Source: Ruminococcus sp.
GTDB taxonomy: Bacteria > Bacillota > Clostridia > Oscillospirales > Acutalibacteraceae
Direction: 5' to 3'
Length of the DNA: 52,265 nt
NCBI GenBank assembly: GCA_017403985.1
Contig: JAFRDE010000027.1
Span: 1-52,265 of the forward strand
The position numbers and the translations under genes were made by a program. Shown piece after piece: positions 1 to 7,500 of this stretch. A model generated the notes under the pieces. It was not told the origin of the DNA and ran no database searches. It worked only from the letters and a program-made list of their open reading frames with translations. How positions within the stretch are numbered: position 1 is the stretch's first letter; each line of letters begins with the position of its first letter.

Positions 1-423
1 ATGGTATTTGTGCAGACGATGGATGAGATAGTTCTTGCCGCAGCCAATGGTATGAAAATGGTCACGCAAATGCTTCTGTCCAAGGAAACAGATCAGGAAC
101 GTCTCGGCATTGCGGCGTATTTCGGAAAATCGGCAGAGCAGATCTTGACGGCAACGGTCAGCTATGTGGGAAAGGCAAACTATAAAGAAGCAGAAAAGTA
201 TATTCGTGACTTCCGGACATGGACAGGCTCCTCAGGTAATTATCCATTGATTGAGATCGCTGCTGTAAACGGTCGTTTCACGCTTGACTTCATTCAGCCG
301 TTTTCAAGTCCTCTTATTGTTAACGCTTTTTCAAAAGAACTTGAGGATAACGGCATCACCTATGATCTGCAGGATGTAACAAGATTGGATGTTCCTAATA
401 TTCAACTTCCGTGGAGTAAGTGA
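1..423 (+). CDS. C-terminal part of an unrecognised protein (possibly acyltransferase/condensation-like)
   Basis: An open frame runs from the first base of the window to a TGA at 421-423. It probably continues upstream, so the ATG at base 1 need not be the true start. The last 50 residues (NGRFTLDFIQPFSS, then a short helix-like stretch and NGITYDLQDV) recall the end of condensation-domain-like acyltransferases, where a beta strand with a hydrophobic pattern precedes the final helix. This resemblance is weak. No catalytic HHxxxD motif lies in the visible part. The next gene starts 40 bases downstream, so the two may be cotranscribed. Confidence 0.5.
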   Translation: MVFVQTMDEIVLAAANGMKMVTQMLLSKETDQERLGIAAYFGKSAEQILTATVSYVGKANYKEAEKYIRDFRTWTGSSGNYPLIEIAAVNGRFTLDFIQPFSSPLIVNAFSKELEDNGITYDLQDVTRLDVPNIQLPWSK

Positions 424-463
424 AGAAGCGTTGTTCAGCAAAACGAAAGACAGGTGAACCGAA

Positions 464-1243
464 ATGAGAATGATCATCTCACCCGCTAAGCAAATGCGCG
501 TGGATACCGACACGCTGATGTGTGCCGATCTGCCGGTGCTTTTGGATAAAGCGGAGCGTTTGAAAGACTGCCTCAACAGCCTGTCGTATGAAGAACAAAA
601 GAAGCTGTGGGTGTGCAATGATAAGATCGCGGCGCAGAACCGCGAGCGGATCGCCGGCATGGATTTGACGCACAATCTCACGCCCGCGATCTTAGCCTAT
701 GACGGCATCCAGTACACCTACATGGCACCGTCGGTATTTGAGGACAAGTATTTCGAATATGTGCAGGAGCATCTGCGGATTTTATCAGGATTTTACGGTG
801 TATTGCGACCGATGGACGGGGTCACACCGTACCGTCTGGAAATGCAGACGAAGCTCGGTATAGACGGCTGCCGCAATCTCTATGACTTCTGGAACGATTC
901 ACTGTATCGTGAGGTACTGCCTGAGGACAGGGTGATTATCAACCTCGCGTCAAAGGAGTACTCCAAATGTATCGAGCGGTATTTGCAGCCTCAAGACAGA
1001 TATATCACCATCGTGTTCGGCGAACTGTCGGGAGATAAGGTGGTCACCAAAGGCGTGTACGCAAAGATGGCTCGCGGCGAGATGGTGCGCTTTGCGGCAG
1101 AAATCGGAGCGGAACATCCCGAGCAGCTCAAAGCCTTTGATCGGGGCTATCGTTTCGATGAATCTCGCTCGACCGATACGGAATACGTTTTTATTCGTAA
1201 TAGTAAATCAAATAGCCTATCATTTGCAGGCGATATAAACTAA
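464..1243 (+). CDS. yaaA: YaaA family peroxide stress protein
   Basis: This 259-residue protein has the usual length of the YaaA (DUF328/UPF0246) family. Family hallmarks seen are the N-terminal MRMIISPAKQM, the central LSGFYGVLRPMDGV followed by PYRLEM, NLASKEYSK near residue 165, and KGVYAKMARGEMVRF near 200. In Escherichia coli YaaA lowers free iron during hydrogen peroxide stress and binds DNA; that role is known for the family, not shown here. The protein is expected to be cytoplasmic. The ATG at 464 gives the conserved MRMIISPAK start, with a weak AGGTG ribosome site before it. The last 15 residues (SKSNSLSFAGDIN) extend past the conserved end. Confidence 0.93.
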   Translation: MRMIISPAKQMRVDTDTLMCADLPVLLDKAERLKDCLNSLSYEEQKKLWVCNDKIAAQNRERIAGMDLTHNLTPAILAYDGIQYTYMAPSVFEDKYFEYVQEHLRILSGFYGVLRPMDGVTPYRLEMQTKLGIDGCRNLYDFWNDSLYREVLPEDRVIINLASKEYSKCIERYLQPQDRYITIVFGELSGDKVVTKGVYAKMARGEMVRFAAEIGAEHPEQLKAFDRGYRFDESRSTDTEYVFIRNSKSNSLSFAGDIN

Positions 1244-1289
1244 GTTTTTCTGTTTAGAAAACAATTCTTACGAAAAGAGGAATAATACT

Positions 1290-1763
1290 ATGAGTAAAAA
1301 AGCAGGAATCATCGTCGCTGTGGTCGCGGTCATCGCACTGTGTCTATCCGCCGTTAATCTGTGCCTTGCGCTGATCCCCTCTCAACAGCAAACGCAGCAA
1401 ACGCTGGAGACAACAGCGCCGACAGAAAAGCAGGAAAACACACAGGACGTGCAGTATGTGCTGTATCTCGGCACCAATGACAAGGATACAAACAAACCGG
1501 TTTTTGAGCCGGAAGAGGCAAAAGCCAAAGCTGAGGATATCCTGATCAAGCATTTCGGCGGCTACACGATCCAGGAAGCCAACGGCGGCTGGGAAGATAA
1601 CGGAACAAGGTATCAGGAATATACCCTCGTCATCTATCTGAGCGATACCACCATCGACGAAGTCCATGCCGCGGCAAAAGACATGATCAGCGTCTTCAAC
1701 CAGAGCTCTGTGCTGATCCAGCAGAATCAAACCACTACGGAATTCTACGCCGGTAACAATTGA
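1290..1763 (+). CDS. Membrane-anchored DUF3574-like protein
   Basis: A 157-residue protein with one N-terminal hydrophobic segment (about residues 5-28), then a Gln/Thr-rich linker (30-52) and a globular domain. The domain reads YVLYLGTNDKDTNKPVF, an EEAKAKAEDIL helix, HFGGYTIQEANGGW and YTLVIYLSD. This order of strand, helix, GGYT..GGW and strand resembles DUF3574. It is probably an uncleaved signal-anchor protein with the domain outside the cell. A GAGGAA ribosome site lies 8-9 bases before the ATG. A strong terminator hairpin follows directly. The function is unknown. Confidence 0.75.
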   Translation: MSKKAGIIVAVVAVIALCLSAVNLCLALIPSQQQTQQTLETTAPTEKQENTQDVQYVLYLGTNDKDTNKPVFEPEEAKAKAEDILIKHFGGYTIQEANGGWEDNGTRYQEYTLVIYLSDTTIDEVHAAAKDMISVFNQSSVLIQQNQTTTEFYAGNN

Positions 1764-1778
1764 TAGCCAAAAGAAAAC

Positions 1779-1813
1779 ACCGCCCGATTGCGTTATGCTT
1801 TCGGGCGGTTGGT
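1779..1813 (+). terminator. Rho-independent terminator after the DUF3574-like gene
   Basis: A perfect 9-bp stem (ACCGCCCGA / TCGGGCGGT) with a 13-base loop begins 16 bases after the stop codon. The following bases are not a clean T run, so it is a moderate terminator. It may also act on the minus-strand acetyltransferase remnant that ends at 1832. Confidence 0.7.
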
Positions 1814-1831
1814 CTATAATCGTCAGTTTAT

Positions 1832-1951
1832 TCAAGAATACTCGTGCATTTTATCGTCCTTGCCGAAAAGCTCATAAAGTTTCTCCGCGTCATCGGCAAT
1901 ATGCCGGCGCAAAATAAGACGCTCTGTTTTCAGTTCAATTGTTCCGTTCAT
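1832..1951 (-). pseudogene. N-terminal stump of a GNAT acetyltransferase
   Basis: Read on the minus strand, an ATG at 1951 opens a 39-residue frame. It contains TERLILRRHIADDAEKLYEL, the signature N-terminus of RimJ/RimL-type GNAT acetyltransferases, then KMHEYS and a TGA. In full-length relatives this HEYS/FEYS position leads into the acetyl-CoA fold, normally another 110 or more residues. None of that remains: the sequence runs straight into the terminator of the neighbouring gene. It is either a decayed gene or a deletion remnant. It sits next to two intact acetyltransferase genes on the same strand. Confidence 0.6.
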
Positions 1952-1983
1952 ATCAGTTGCTCCGATCAATCAGAATTTAACTG

Positions 1984-2457
1984 TTATATGAAATTCTGAA
2001 TGAAATTGGGTTCACTTTTTTTCCGGTAAAAGACGAATCCATCCTCAATTTTTATGATGCGATAGCCTAATCTTTTGTAAAAAGCATTTGTCCGCTCATT
2101 CCAACATGGGGTATCCAGATTAAACTCAGCAGCACATGGGAAATACTTTTCTATGCATTCCATCAAACGAATTCCGTAACCTTTTCTATGATAGATGCTA
2201 TCAATAAATATTCTGCCGATGTATACGCTGTTTTTTGTTTCATCCGGGAATATAATGGCTGCCCCGACCAAATCTTTTCCTATCATTGCTTGATACAAAT
2301 GTCCCTCCCGGGCCATTTGTTTATGCCATTCTACTGAATCAAATTCAGGCGGACAATCACCTTTTACTCCGCCGACATTTACATCTGTTTCAAAAGCTCT
2401 GATAGACATATCCACGATTTTTTCTACCTGATTTGCTTCTGCTTTGACAATATACAT
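1984..2457 (-). CDS. GNAT family N-acetyltransferase
   Basis: A 157-residue GNAT-fold protein. The acetyl-CoA binding motif A is IGRIFIDSIYHRKGYGIRLME (about residues 80-100), where RKGYGI matches the Q/RxxGxG/A pattern. The later PCWNERTNAFYKRLGYRII matches motif B, with the N..A..FY.. ..G seen in many acetyltransferases. The substrate cannot be read from sequence. A GGGAGAAGTGAG ribosome site directly precedes the ATG on the minus strand. The gene lies 66 bases after another minus-strand acetyltransferase and may share its transcript. Confidence 0.85.
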   Translation of the reverse strand: MYIVKAEANQVEKIVDMSIRAFETDVNVGGVKGDCPPEFDSVEWHKQMAREGHLYQAMIGKDLVGAAIIFPDETKNSVYIGRIFIDSIYHRKGYGIRLMECIEKYFPCAAEFNLDTPCWNERTNAFYKRLGYRIIKIEDGFVFYRKKSEPNFIQNFI

Positions 2458-2523
2458 CTCACTTCTCCCAACTCTCTTGCAAATCAGTCTACAGTATCAT
2501 CAATACTGCTGACCGTAAAAAAC

Positions 2524-3036
2524 TTATCTTTTGATTTCCATTTCAACTTGCCGCCAATGCTTACCAAAAAACTCACAAATTATCTCTTCGCCGGTTTCCT
2601 TGAATCCAGCGGCTTTGTAACAGCAGTACGCAGGTTTATTGTTGTCGAATACTCCAAGCGTGATTTTCTCCGCGCCGAAAATATCAAAAGCATATTTAAT
2701 TGCAAGGGTCAGCATTTCCTTGCCGTAACCCTTGCCTCTCTTTGCGTCGTCAACTATGACAAAGCCGAAACGGATCACTTTCTTTTCCTCATCAGTATAT
2801 CTTAAGATCAGATGACCTACGATCCCGTTTTCGTCAAAGGCAGTCAGAGGATAAAAATTATCGCATTCAATGCAATCACCGTTGTTTTCGAGATATTTGT
2901 TGTTTATATCCTCGGGTGTAATAGGAAAATCACCGAATCTGTCTGAACTCCATTTACGCAAAGCGTCTTCGTCTTTGATCCAACTTACAATACTATCGGC
3001 ATCGCAAGACTTGTATTGTCTTAATCGTAATCGCAT
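2524..3036 (-). CDS. GNAT family N-acetyltransferase (RimJ/RimL-like)
   Basis: A 170-residue protein starting MRLRLRQYKSCDADSIVSWI, the typical first strand and helix of RimJ/RimL-type acetyltransferases. Motif A is FVIVDDAKRGKGYGKEMLTLA (residues about 92-112), with RGKGYG contacting the acetyl-CoA pyrophosphate. Motif B is LGVFDNNKPAYCCYKAAGF. It ends with RQVEMEIKR, a usual end for the family. The substrate is unknown. A GAGGGA ribosome site precedes the ATG. It is probably the first gene of a pair with the acetyltransferase downstream on the minus strand. Confidence 0.85.
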   Translation of the reverse strand: MRLRLRQYKSCDADSIVSWIKDEDALRKWSSDRFGDFPITPEDINNKYLENNGDCIECDNFYPLTAFDENGIVGHLILRYTDEEKKVIRFGFVIVDDAKRGKGYGKEMLTLAIKYAFDIFGAEKITLGVFDNNKPAYCCYKAAGFKETGEEIICEFFGKHWRQVEMEIKR

Positions 3037-3219
3037 TTATCTTATACTCCCTCAAATTCAGATTTATCTTTCTGTCATTATATCATTTCAGCTCGATTTT
3101 GTCTATCTGTCAAAGAAAAAGCAGACAATCAAACAATTATCTCAATAATCAGAGCGGCTTACTTTCTCCCCATAGACTGTCCGAATCATTTTGAGACTCG
3201 AGATTTTTATTATGTTTTA

Positions 3220-3248
3220 TTGATTTATGCCCGGAAATATGTTAGATT
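3220..3248 (+). promoter_or_regulatory. Possible sigma-A promoter for the metalloprotease-like gene
   Basis: TTGATT at 3220-3225 and TAGATT at 3243-3248 are 17 bases apart, about 30 bases before the start codon at 3279. The -10 match is only partial, so this is a moderate candidate. Confidence 0.35.
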
Positions 3249-3278
3249 ATTATTGAATAATGTAACGGAGATAATACC

Positions 3279-5123
3279 ATGAAGCTAAAAAACATGATCG
3301 CTCTGCTTCTCGCGCTGCTGCTTATGATGAATCTGTTCATCACCGCACACGCAGCGGAAAGCGAAGACGCCGGAGCTGCCCCAAACTATACCGAGCTTTA
3401 CTGTTCAAAAACCGCTAAGGAAGCGATAGACGGCGACGTTCTGGAACAATTCTGCGACGTGCTGATCAACCGGGTAGAGTCCCAAGCGGTTAACCTGCTG
3501 CTCGATAAGCTGCCTGCCCTGAAAACAGCGGCTGAGCAAGGCGGGCTGAGCAGTGAAATAGGCATGTATGTCTATTACGGCAAAGGTGATTACGATAGCT
3601 ACGCCCACTTTATCGACGGCGGTGCCGCCGCTTCGACTTCCGTTTGCCCCTTAGAAGACGCCGACGGCAGTACGATCCTGGGACAGCTTATCGCGTTTAA
3701 TACAAAAACGATATTCAACAAAGACACGGACGGAAAATCATATTTTGACACAAACTCCCACGAATGGCTGCGGTTTGAATATGCCGTTATTCATGAGCTT
3801 GTGCACGCCGTGATGAATGATTATAACCGTGCAGGCATGATGGGCTATAACGATATGGAATCGCTGAATATGAGCTACGGTGACGCTCGCAAAATCAGGA
3901 ATGAGTACATCAAATCACTCGCGTTTCCCGTGTGGTTTGTCGAGGGCACCGCAAGCGTCATCGGCGACGGCTACGATCAGGTGGACGATATCTACGAGCG
4001 CTACAAAAACACCGACGGCGATTTTACTGCCGAAAGCGTGCTGAACGCTTCCCTTGATAACCAATACTATGGGCTCAAAGCCAACAACATGATGTCGGGA
4101 TATGTTTCGGGTTATCTGGCGATGTTTTATCTGTGCGATCTTGCGGCAAAGCAAAATCCCGAGGTCGGCGCGGCGATCAATGACACAAACGGCGAGTTCA
4201 GCATGGACAACCAAAAGCTGCTTTACGGCTTTAACGATATCCTCAGCCGCCTTCACAGCGGAGAAACTCTCGACAGCATTATAAACAGCCTCACCGACGG
4301 CAGATTTGAGGATACCGCCGACTTTGAAGAGCGGTTTATACGCGGCGAAAAGGTGAACGACGCATACAGCGGCGATGACGAGACCCTCGGTCTGTGCGTC
4401 AAAATCCTCAACTACTTTGACGGACTCACCAAAGCCGCCGGAGAAACAGCAAGCGGCTCCTTACTCGTTCCGTTTGAGAATGTGGGCGAATTTCCGCTTG
4501 ATATCGGCTCGGACACGCAGGCTGACAACTATCGAGCAAACGGCAGTAATGATTTTGTAATATCCGTAAAGCTGGATGCGCCTTACTCCGACGGCGGACG
4601 CAGCATATGCGGCGCGGATGTTCCCACCGCTGACCAAATGTATGTGTTAGCGGAAGAAAAAGCCGCCGCGGAATGGGAAACGATAAAGGATTTTGACTGG
4701 GTCCACGCCTCCCTGGACGACGTCACGGAAAAGCTGAAAGGCTTGACCTGTCCTTTTACCAACGTGCTGAAGGCGCTGCAAGCCATGGAAAACCGCGACG
4801 ATTTCCGGATGGCTCTCTACGAGATCAGCGATATCAGCTTCGATTTCAGCGCTATCGTCAGTGAATCCGGATATCCTTATGACTGGTATTATGAACCCCT
4901 GTACGGCGACGTTGACGGCGACGGCACGATCACGATCATCGACGCCACCATCGTTCAAAGAGCCGACATAGACTTGAAACTGCTGAGCACATTCCAGCAA
5001 GAGCTGGCTGACGTTGACAGAGACGGCGTAACATCTATACTGGATACAACCTTAATCCAAAGGTATCTTGCCGAAATTTCGTCCTCTAACAACAGAACAG
5101 GCGAATCATACTATACGTGGTAA
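3279..5123 (+). CDS. Secreted metalloprotease-like protein with C-terminal type I dockerin
   Basis: A 614-residue protein with a signal peptide (residues 1-26: KLKNMIALL..., cleaved near AHA-AE). A zinc-binding HELVH lies at residues 172-176 and WFVEGTAS, with a candidate third ligand Glu222, follows 46 residues later. This HExxH plus downstream E layout fits a gluzincin-type metallopeptidase. The substrate is not evident. From about residue 543 there is a two-repeat type I dockerin: GDVDGDGTITIIDATIVQR, then DVDRDGVTSILDTTLIQRYL, with the Ca-binding D-x-D-x-D-G loops. Dockerins bind cohesins on scaffoldins or the cell surface; no cohesin gene is in this window. A GGAG ribosome site precedes the ATG. 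Confidence 0.85.
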   Translation: MKLKNMIALLLALLLMMNLFITAHAAESEDAGAAPNYTELYCSKTAKEAIDGDVLEQFCDVLINRVESQAVNLLLDKLPALKTAAEQGGLSSEIGMYVYYGKGDYDSYAHFIDGGAAASTSVCPLEDADGSTILGQLIAFNTKTIFNKDTDGKSYFDTNSHEWLRFEYAVIHELVHAVMNDYNRAGMMGYNDMESLNMSYGDARKIRNEYIKSLAFPVWFVEGTASVIGDGYDQVDDIYERYKNTDGDFTAESVLNASLDNQYYGLKANNMMSGYVSGYLAMFYLCDLAAKQNPEVGAAINDTNGEFSMDNQKLLYGFNDILSRLHSGETLDSIINSLTDGRFEDTADFEERFIRGEKVNDAYSGDDETLGLCVKILNYFDGLTKAAGETASGSLLVPFENVGEFPLDIGSDTQADNYRANGSNDFVISVKLDAPYSDGGRSICGADVPTADQMYVLAEEKAAAEWETIKDFDWVHASLDDVTEKLKGLTCPFTNVLKALQAMENRDDFRMALYEISDISFDFSAIVSESGYPYDWYYEPLYGDVDGDGTITIIDATIVQRADIDLKLLSTFQQELADVDRDGVTSILDTTLIQRYLAEISSSNNRTGESYYTW

Positions 5124-5223
5124 CTCCCGCCGGCGTGCGCTCACTCCGCCTTATGAAAGGTCGGTATCATTCCCGATGAGATAAAGTTGACCTCACGACG
5201 GTGTAAGAATCAAATATCATACA

Positions 5224-5262
5224 AAAGCGTGCAGGCGTGAATCAACAGCCTGCACGCTTTCT
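5224..5262 (+). terminator. Rho-independent terminator
   Basis: A 12- to 13-bp perfect stem (AAGCGTGCAGGC / GCCTGCACGCTT) with a 12-base loop is followed by TTTCTATTTT. It lies 100 bases after the dockerin metalloprotease-like gene and before the promoter of the next operon. Confidence 0.85.
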
Positions 5263-5290
5263 ATTTTGCAGTATTCGTCTTTTTTCACAG

Positions 5291-5326
5291 TTTTCGCAAG
5301 ATTTTCGCACAAAAATCTTGCGAAAA
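5291..5326. promoter_or_regulatory. 15-bp palindrome overlapping a promoter -35 (candidate operator)
   Basis: TTTTCGCAAGATTTT at 5291-5305 and its exact complement at 5312-5326 form a perfect inverted repeat with a 6-base centre. The right arm covers the -35 hexamer (5318-5323) of the promoter that follows. This position fits a repressor or activator binding site. As RNA it could only form in a transcript entering from upstream. Confidence 0.45.
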
Positions 5327-5346
5327 TATGATTATAGTTGTATAAT
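5318..5346 (+). promoter_or_regulatory. Sigma-A promoter of the SipW-type operon
   Basis: TTGCGA at 5318-5323 and TATAAT at 5341-5346 are separated by exactly 17 bases. The transcript would have a leader of about 135 bases before the first gene of the operon. The leader contains GGGGCTGATTTCGCCCC (5405-5421), a small perfect hairpin of unknown role. Confidence 0.65.
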
Positions 5347-5486
5347 ATATTATGTGTAAAACTATGCCGTCAACAATGAACGATATAAGGTATATGAAAA
5401 ATGCCGGGGCTGATTTCGCCCCGGATGAACGAAGCCATCAGCGGCTGTACCGACCGTATTTTTGACTGAGAAAGGAGCGCGACATA

Positions 5487-6005
5487 ATGAGATCCAAATC
5501 AAAACCTCCTGTTGCCGCCATTGCGGCAGCCGCGCTGTTATGTCTGGTGTTGATATCCATGCACATGACAGCCGGTATGTTCGCGCGCTATACCGTCAAA
5601 GCGGAAGGTCCCGAGGACAGCTCAGCCAGAGTAGCGGCTTACAACGCCTCAGCCGAAGCGCCGACGGAAGGACCCGTTACCATCATCGCGAACGGCACGG
5701 ATGAAAACGGTATCGCCACTTACGCCGTAAAGCTGAAAAACGACAGTGAAGCAGCCGTAAGGTATGATGCGGAAGTGAATTTCAACAACGAAGACGACAG
5801 AGCGAAGTTTGACGGTGATGACGGTAAGCTGACCTTCAGCGGCAATCTTGCGCCGAACGAGGTTACCGAGGAGACCGTGACCTTCGATATGTCCGAGTAC
5901 TTTAAAAAGAACGACAAGTGGAACACCTTCGGCAACGATGATATCAGCGGTGAAAGCGGCATAGTCCCCTTCGAGGTGGACGTCAAATTCACCCAGATCG
6001 ACTAA
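5487..6005 (+). CDS. SipW-type signal peptide secreted protein 1
   Basis: A 172-residue protein. The N-terminus has a lysine-rich start, a hydrophobic core (residues 9-29) and MTAGMFARYT, a variant of the S/A-G-T-L-A-x-Y/F-T ending of signal peptides cut by SipW-type signal peptidases, as in Bacillus TasA and YqxM/TapA. The mature part is small, acidic and beta-rich (TYAVKLKNDSEAAVRYDAEV..., EVTEETVTFDMSEYF), as in TasA/camelysin-like proteins. It likely ends up outside the cell, perhaps in a fibre or matrix; that is inference. AGGAG at 5473-5477 precedes the ATG. It is the first gene of a three-gene operon. Confidence 0.7.
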   Translation: MRSKSKPPVAAIAAAALLCLVLISMHMTAGMFARYTVKAEGPEDSSARVAAYNASAEAPTEGPVTIIANGTDENGIATYAVKLKNDSEAAVRYDAEVNFNNEDDRAKFDGDDGKLTFSGNLAPNEVTEETVTFDMSEYFKKNDKWNTFGNDDISGESGIVPFEVDVKFTQID

Positions 6006-6020
6006 TAAGGAGGCGCATCG

Positions 6021-6683
6021 ATGAAAAAAACAAAGATAAATCTGCGCCTGATCATCGGCTTTGCGCTGATACTGATGCTTGCACTCGCCTTGATCATGAG
6101 CGGAACGCTCGCGAAGTACACAAACAAAATAATAATCGCCAACGAGGTGGATTATACCAACCAGCTTGCCGACAGCTTCAGGCTGCTCGACAAACCGATC
6201 ACGGTACAGGAGGACGGCAGCTACACAGTTGACACATCGAGCGGCGCTGAACCGATGAGCGGCTTTTCCTACAAGCTGATACCCGGCGTCATGCTTCCTG
6301 CATCTCCCTATATCGAGATCGTCAACAAAACCGTTATCCCCGCTTATCTGTATCTGGAGATCGACAACTCCGGCGCTGCAGAACTGGAAATGGACGGCAG
6401 CTGGAAGCTGCTTGACGGCGTCAGCGGAAAGAAGGGCGGCACGGTATACAGTTACGGCGACGAAGCGTTGGTCGGTGAAGCACAGGCAGGCGCGACCGAA
6501 GAAACGACCGCTTCCGGCTCACAGGCGGATGACGACGTCCTGACATTCACGACGTTCATCGTCAAAACACTCAGCAAGATCCCATCAGAGACCGAAGGCT
6601 CGGTGAAAGTATATGCCTACATGATCCAAAAGGTTGGAGAGCAGTCTGCCAAAGACGCTTTTCAAGCCGCGCCGGCACCCTAA
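6021..6683 (+). CDS. SipW-type signal peptide secreted protein 2
   Basis: A 220-residue protein. Its N-terminus is lysine-rich, then a hydrophobic core (residues 9-28) ending MSGTLAKYTN, a near-canonical SipW-type cleavage region. The mature part carries EIVNKTVIPAYLYLEIDNSG, a beta-sandwich-like pattern common in TasA-like proteins, and an acidic Thr/Glu/Ser linker near residues 155-175. AAGGAGG (6006-6012) lies 8 bases before the ATG and 15 bases separate it from the previous gene. It is presumably exported together with its two neighbours. No SipW-type signal peptidase gene is present in the window, so that enzyme must be encoded elsewhere. Confidence 0.7.
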   Translation: MKKTKINLRLIIGFALILMLALALIMSGTLAKYTNKIIIANEVDYTNQLADSFRLLDKPITVQEDGSYTVDTSSGAEPMSGFSYKLIPGVMLPASPYIEIVNKTVIPAYLYLEIDNSGAAELEMDGSWKLLDGVSGKKGGTVYSYGDEALVGEAQAGATEETTASGSQADDDVLTFTTFIVKTLSKIPSETEGSVKVYAYMIQKVGEQSAKDAFQAAPAP

Positions 6684-6695
6684 AGGAGGATGAAG

Positions 6696-7196
6696 ATGAA
6701 AAAGAAAACTCCGATCAAGGGCAAAAGGATCGTACTGATCGCCGTTGTCATTCTTCTCGCACTGTCACTGCTGACCGGCGGATTCATCGGCGTATATGCA
6801 TCGCTGAAGGATACAGCCGGAACGGTGACGGAATCGCTGAATTTGGCTGACGTTACCTGTGAGGTAAATGAAGATTATTCCGTCACCAACACGAGCAATA
6901 TCCCCGCGCTGATCCGAGTGAGAGTGGTCGTGAACCAAACGGAAGGCGACGAGATCGTCCCCGGCGACATCCCGTCATATACCGACGGCAGCGATTGGAC
7001 AAGGATCGGCGATTATCTGTATTACAATGGGATCCTTGCAGAAAAAGGCAGCAGCGGCAACACGCAGACTTCACCTGCGATTTCGATTGAACCGAACGGC
7101 GCACAGATCGTCGTCCTCGCGGAAGCGATCCAGGCGGCGTCTACCGCATCAAAAGAAGAATGGGGCGTCAGCTTTTCAAACGGCAGCTGGTCATAA
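6696..7196 (+). CDS. SipW-type or similar secreted protein 3
   Basis: A 166-residue protein of the same operon. The N-terminal KRIVLIAVVILLALSLLTGG is a signal peptide core, followed by FIGVYASLKDTAG in place of the usual TLAKYT motif. So it is a looser match to the SipW class than its neighbours. The mature part contains EVNEDYSVTNTSNIPALIRVRV, a conserved strand pattern of these secreted proteins. Two ATG codons are available. The one at 6690 directly abuts the AAAGGAGG ribosome site, while the one at 6696 has a 6-base spacing and is preferred. A terminator follows the stop codon. Confidence 0.68.
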   Translation: MKKKTPIKGKRIVLIAVVILLALSLLTGGFIGVYASLKDTAGTVTESLNLADVTCEVNEDYSVTNTSNIPALIRVRVVVNQTEGDEIVPGDIPSYTDGSDWTRIGDYLYYNGILAEKGSSGNTQTSPAISIEPNGAQIVVLAEAIQAASTASKEEWGVSFSNGSWS

Positions 7197-7210
7197 CTAT
7201 CATCCTTCAC

Positions 7211-7244
7211 AGCGGAGGAGACTACCGGTCTCCCCCGCTTTTTT
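7211..7244 (+). terminator. Rho-independent terminator of the SipW-type operon
   Basis: A 12-bp stem (AGCGGAGGAGAC / GTCTCCCCCGCT, one mismatch) with a 5-base loop is followed by TTTTT. It starts 14 bases after the third gene. Confidence 0.85.
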
Positions 7245-7360
7245 GCGCTTTTCGACGCAACGACAGCATGATTATTATTGCTGTTTGTAACGCCTTATTT
7301 CAGGCATGGCTGAATATCCCGCTGTCAAATTCCGATATCCCGAAATTCTTATGATACACG

Positions 7361-7401
7361 TTCGACTAAATGTTGATTTTTTCGACTTAACATGGTAGAA
7401 T
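7361..7401 (+). promoter_or_regulatory. Promoter with two direct repeats, before the SGNH/dockerin gene
   Basis: TTGATT (7373-7378) and TAGAAT (7396-7401) are 17 bases apart. TTCGACTAAA at 7361-7370 and TTCGACTTAA at 7381-7390 are direct repeats exactly 20 bases apart, one just upstream of the -35 and one inside the spacer. Two helical turns between copies and overlap with the promoter suggest a regulator binding site. The start codon lies 100 bases downstream. Confidence 0.5.
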
Positions 7402-7500
7402 AAAATGTGGTGTAGTTTATCTGCGTTCCGTCATTCAAGACAGTTCGACAGAATAGACAACGCCAAATCCCCCATCATCCCTGCAAAAACGGAGGAATTC

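Noticed and set aside
7330-7400. tRNA gene
   Set aside because: GTTCGACTAAA looks like a T-loop, but no acceptor or anticodon arms can be formed around it.
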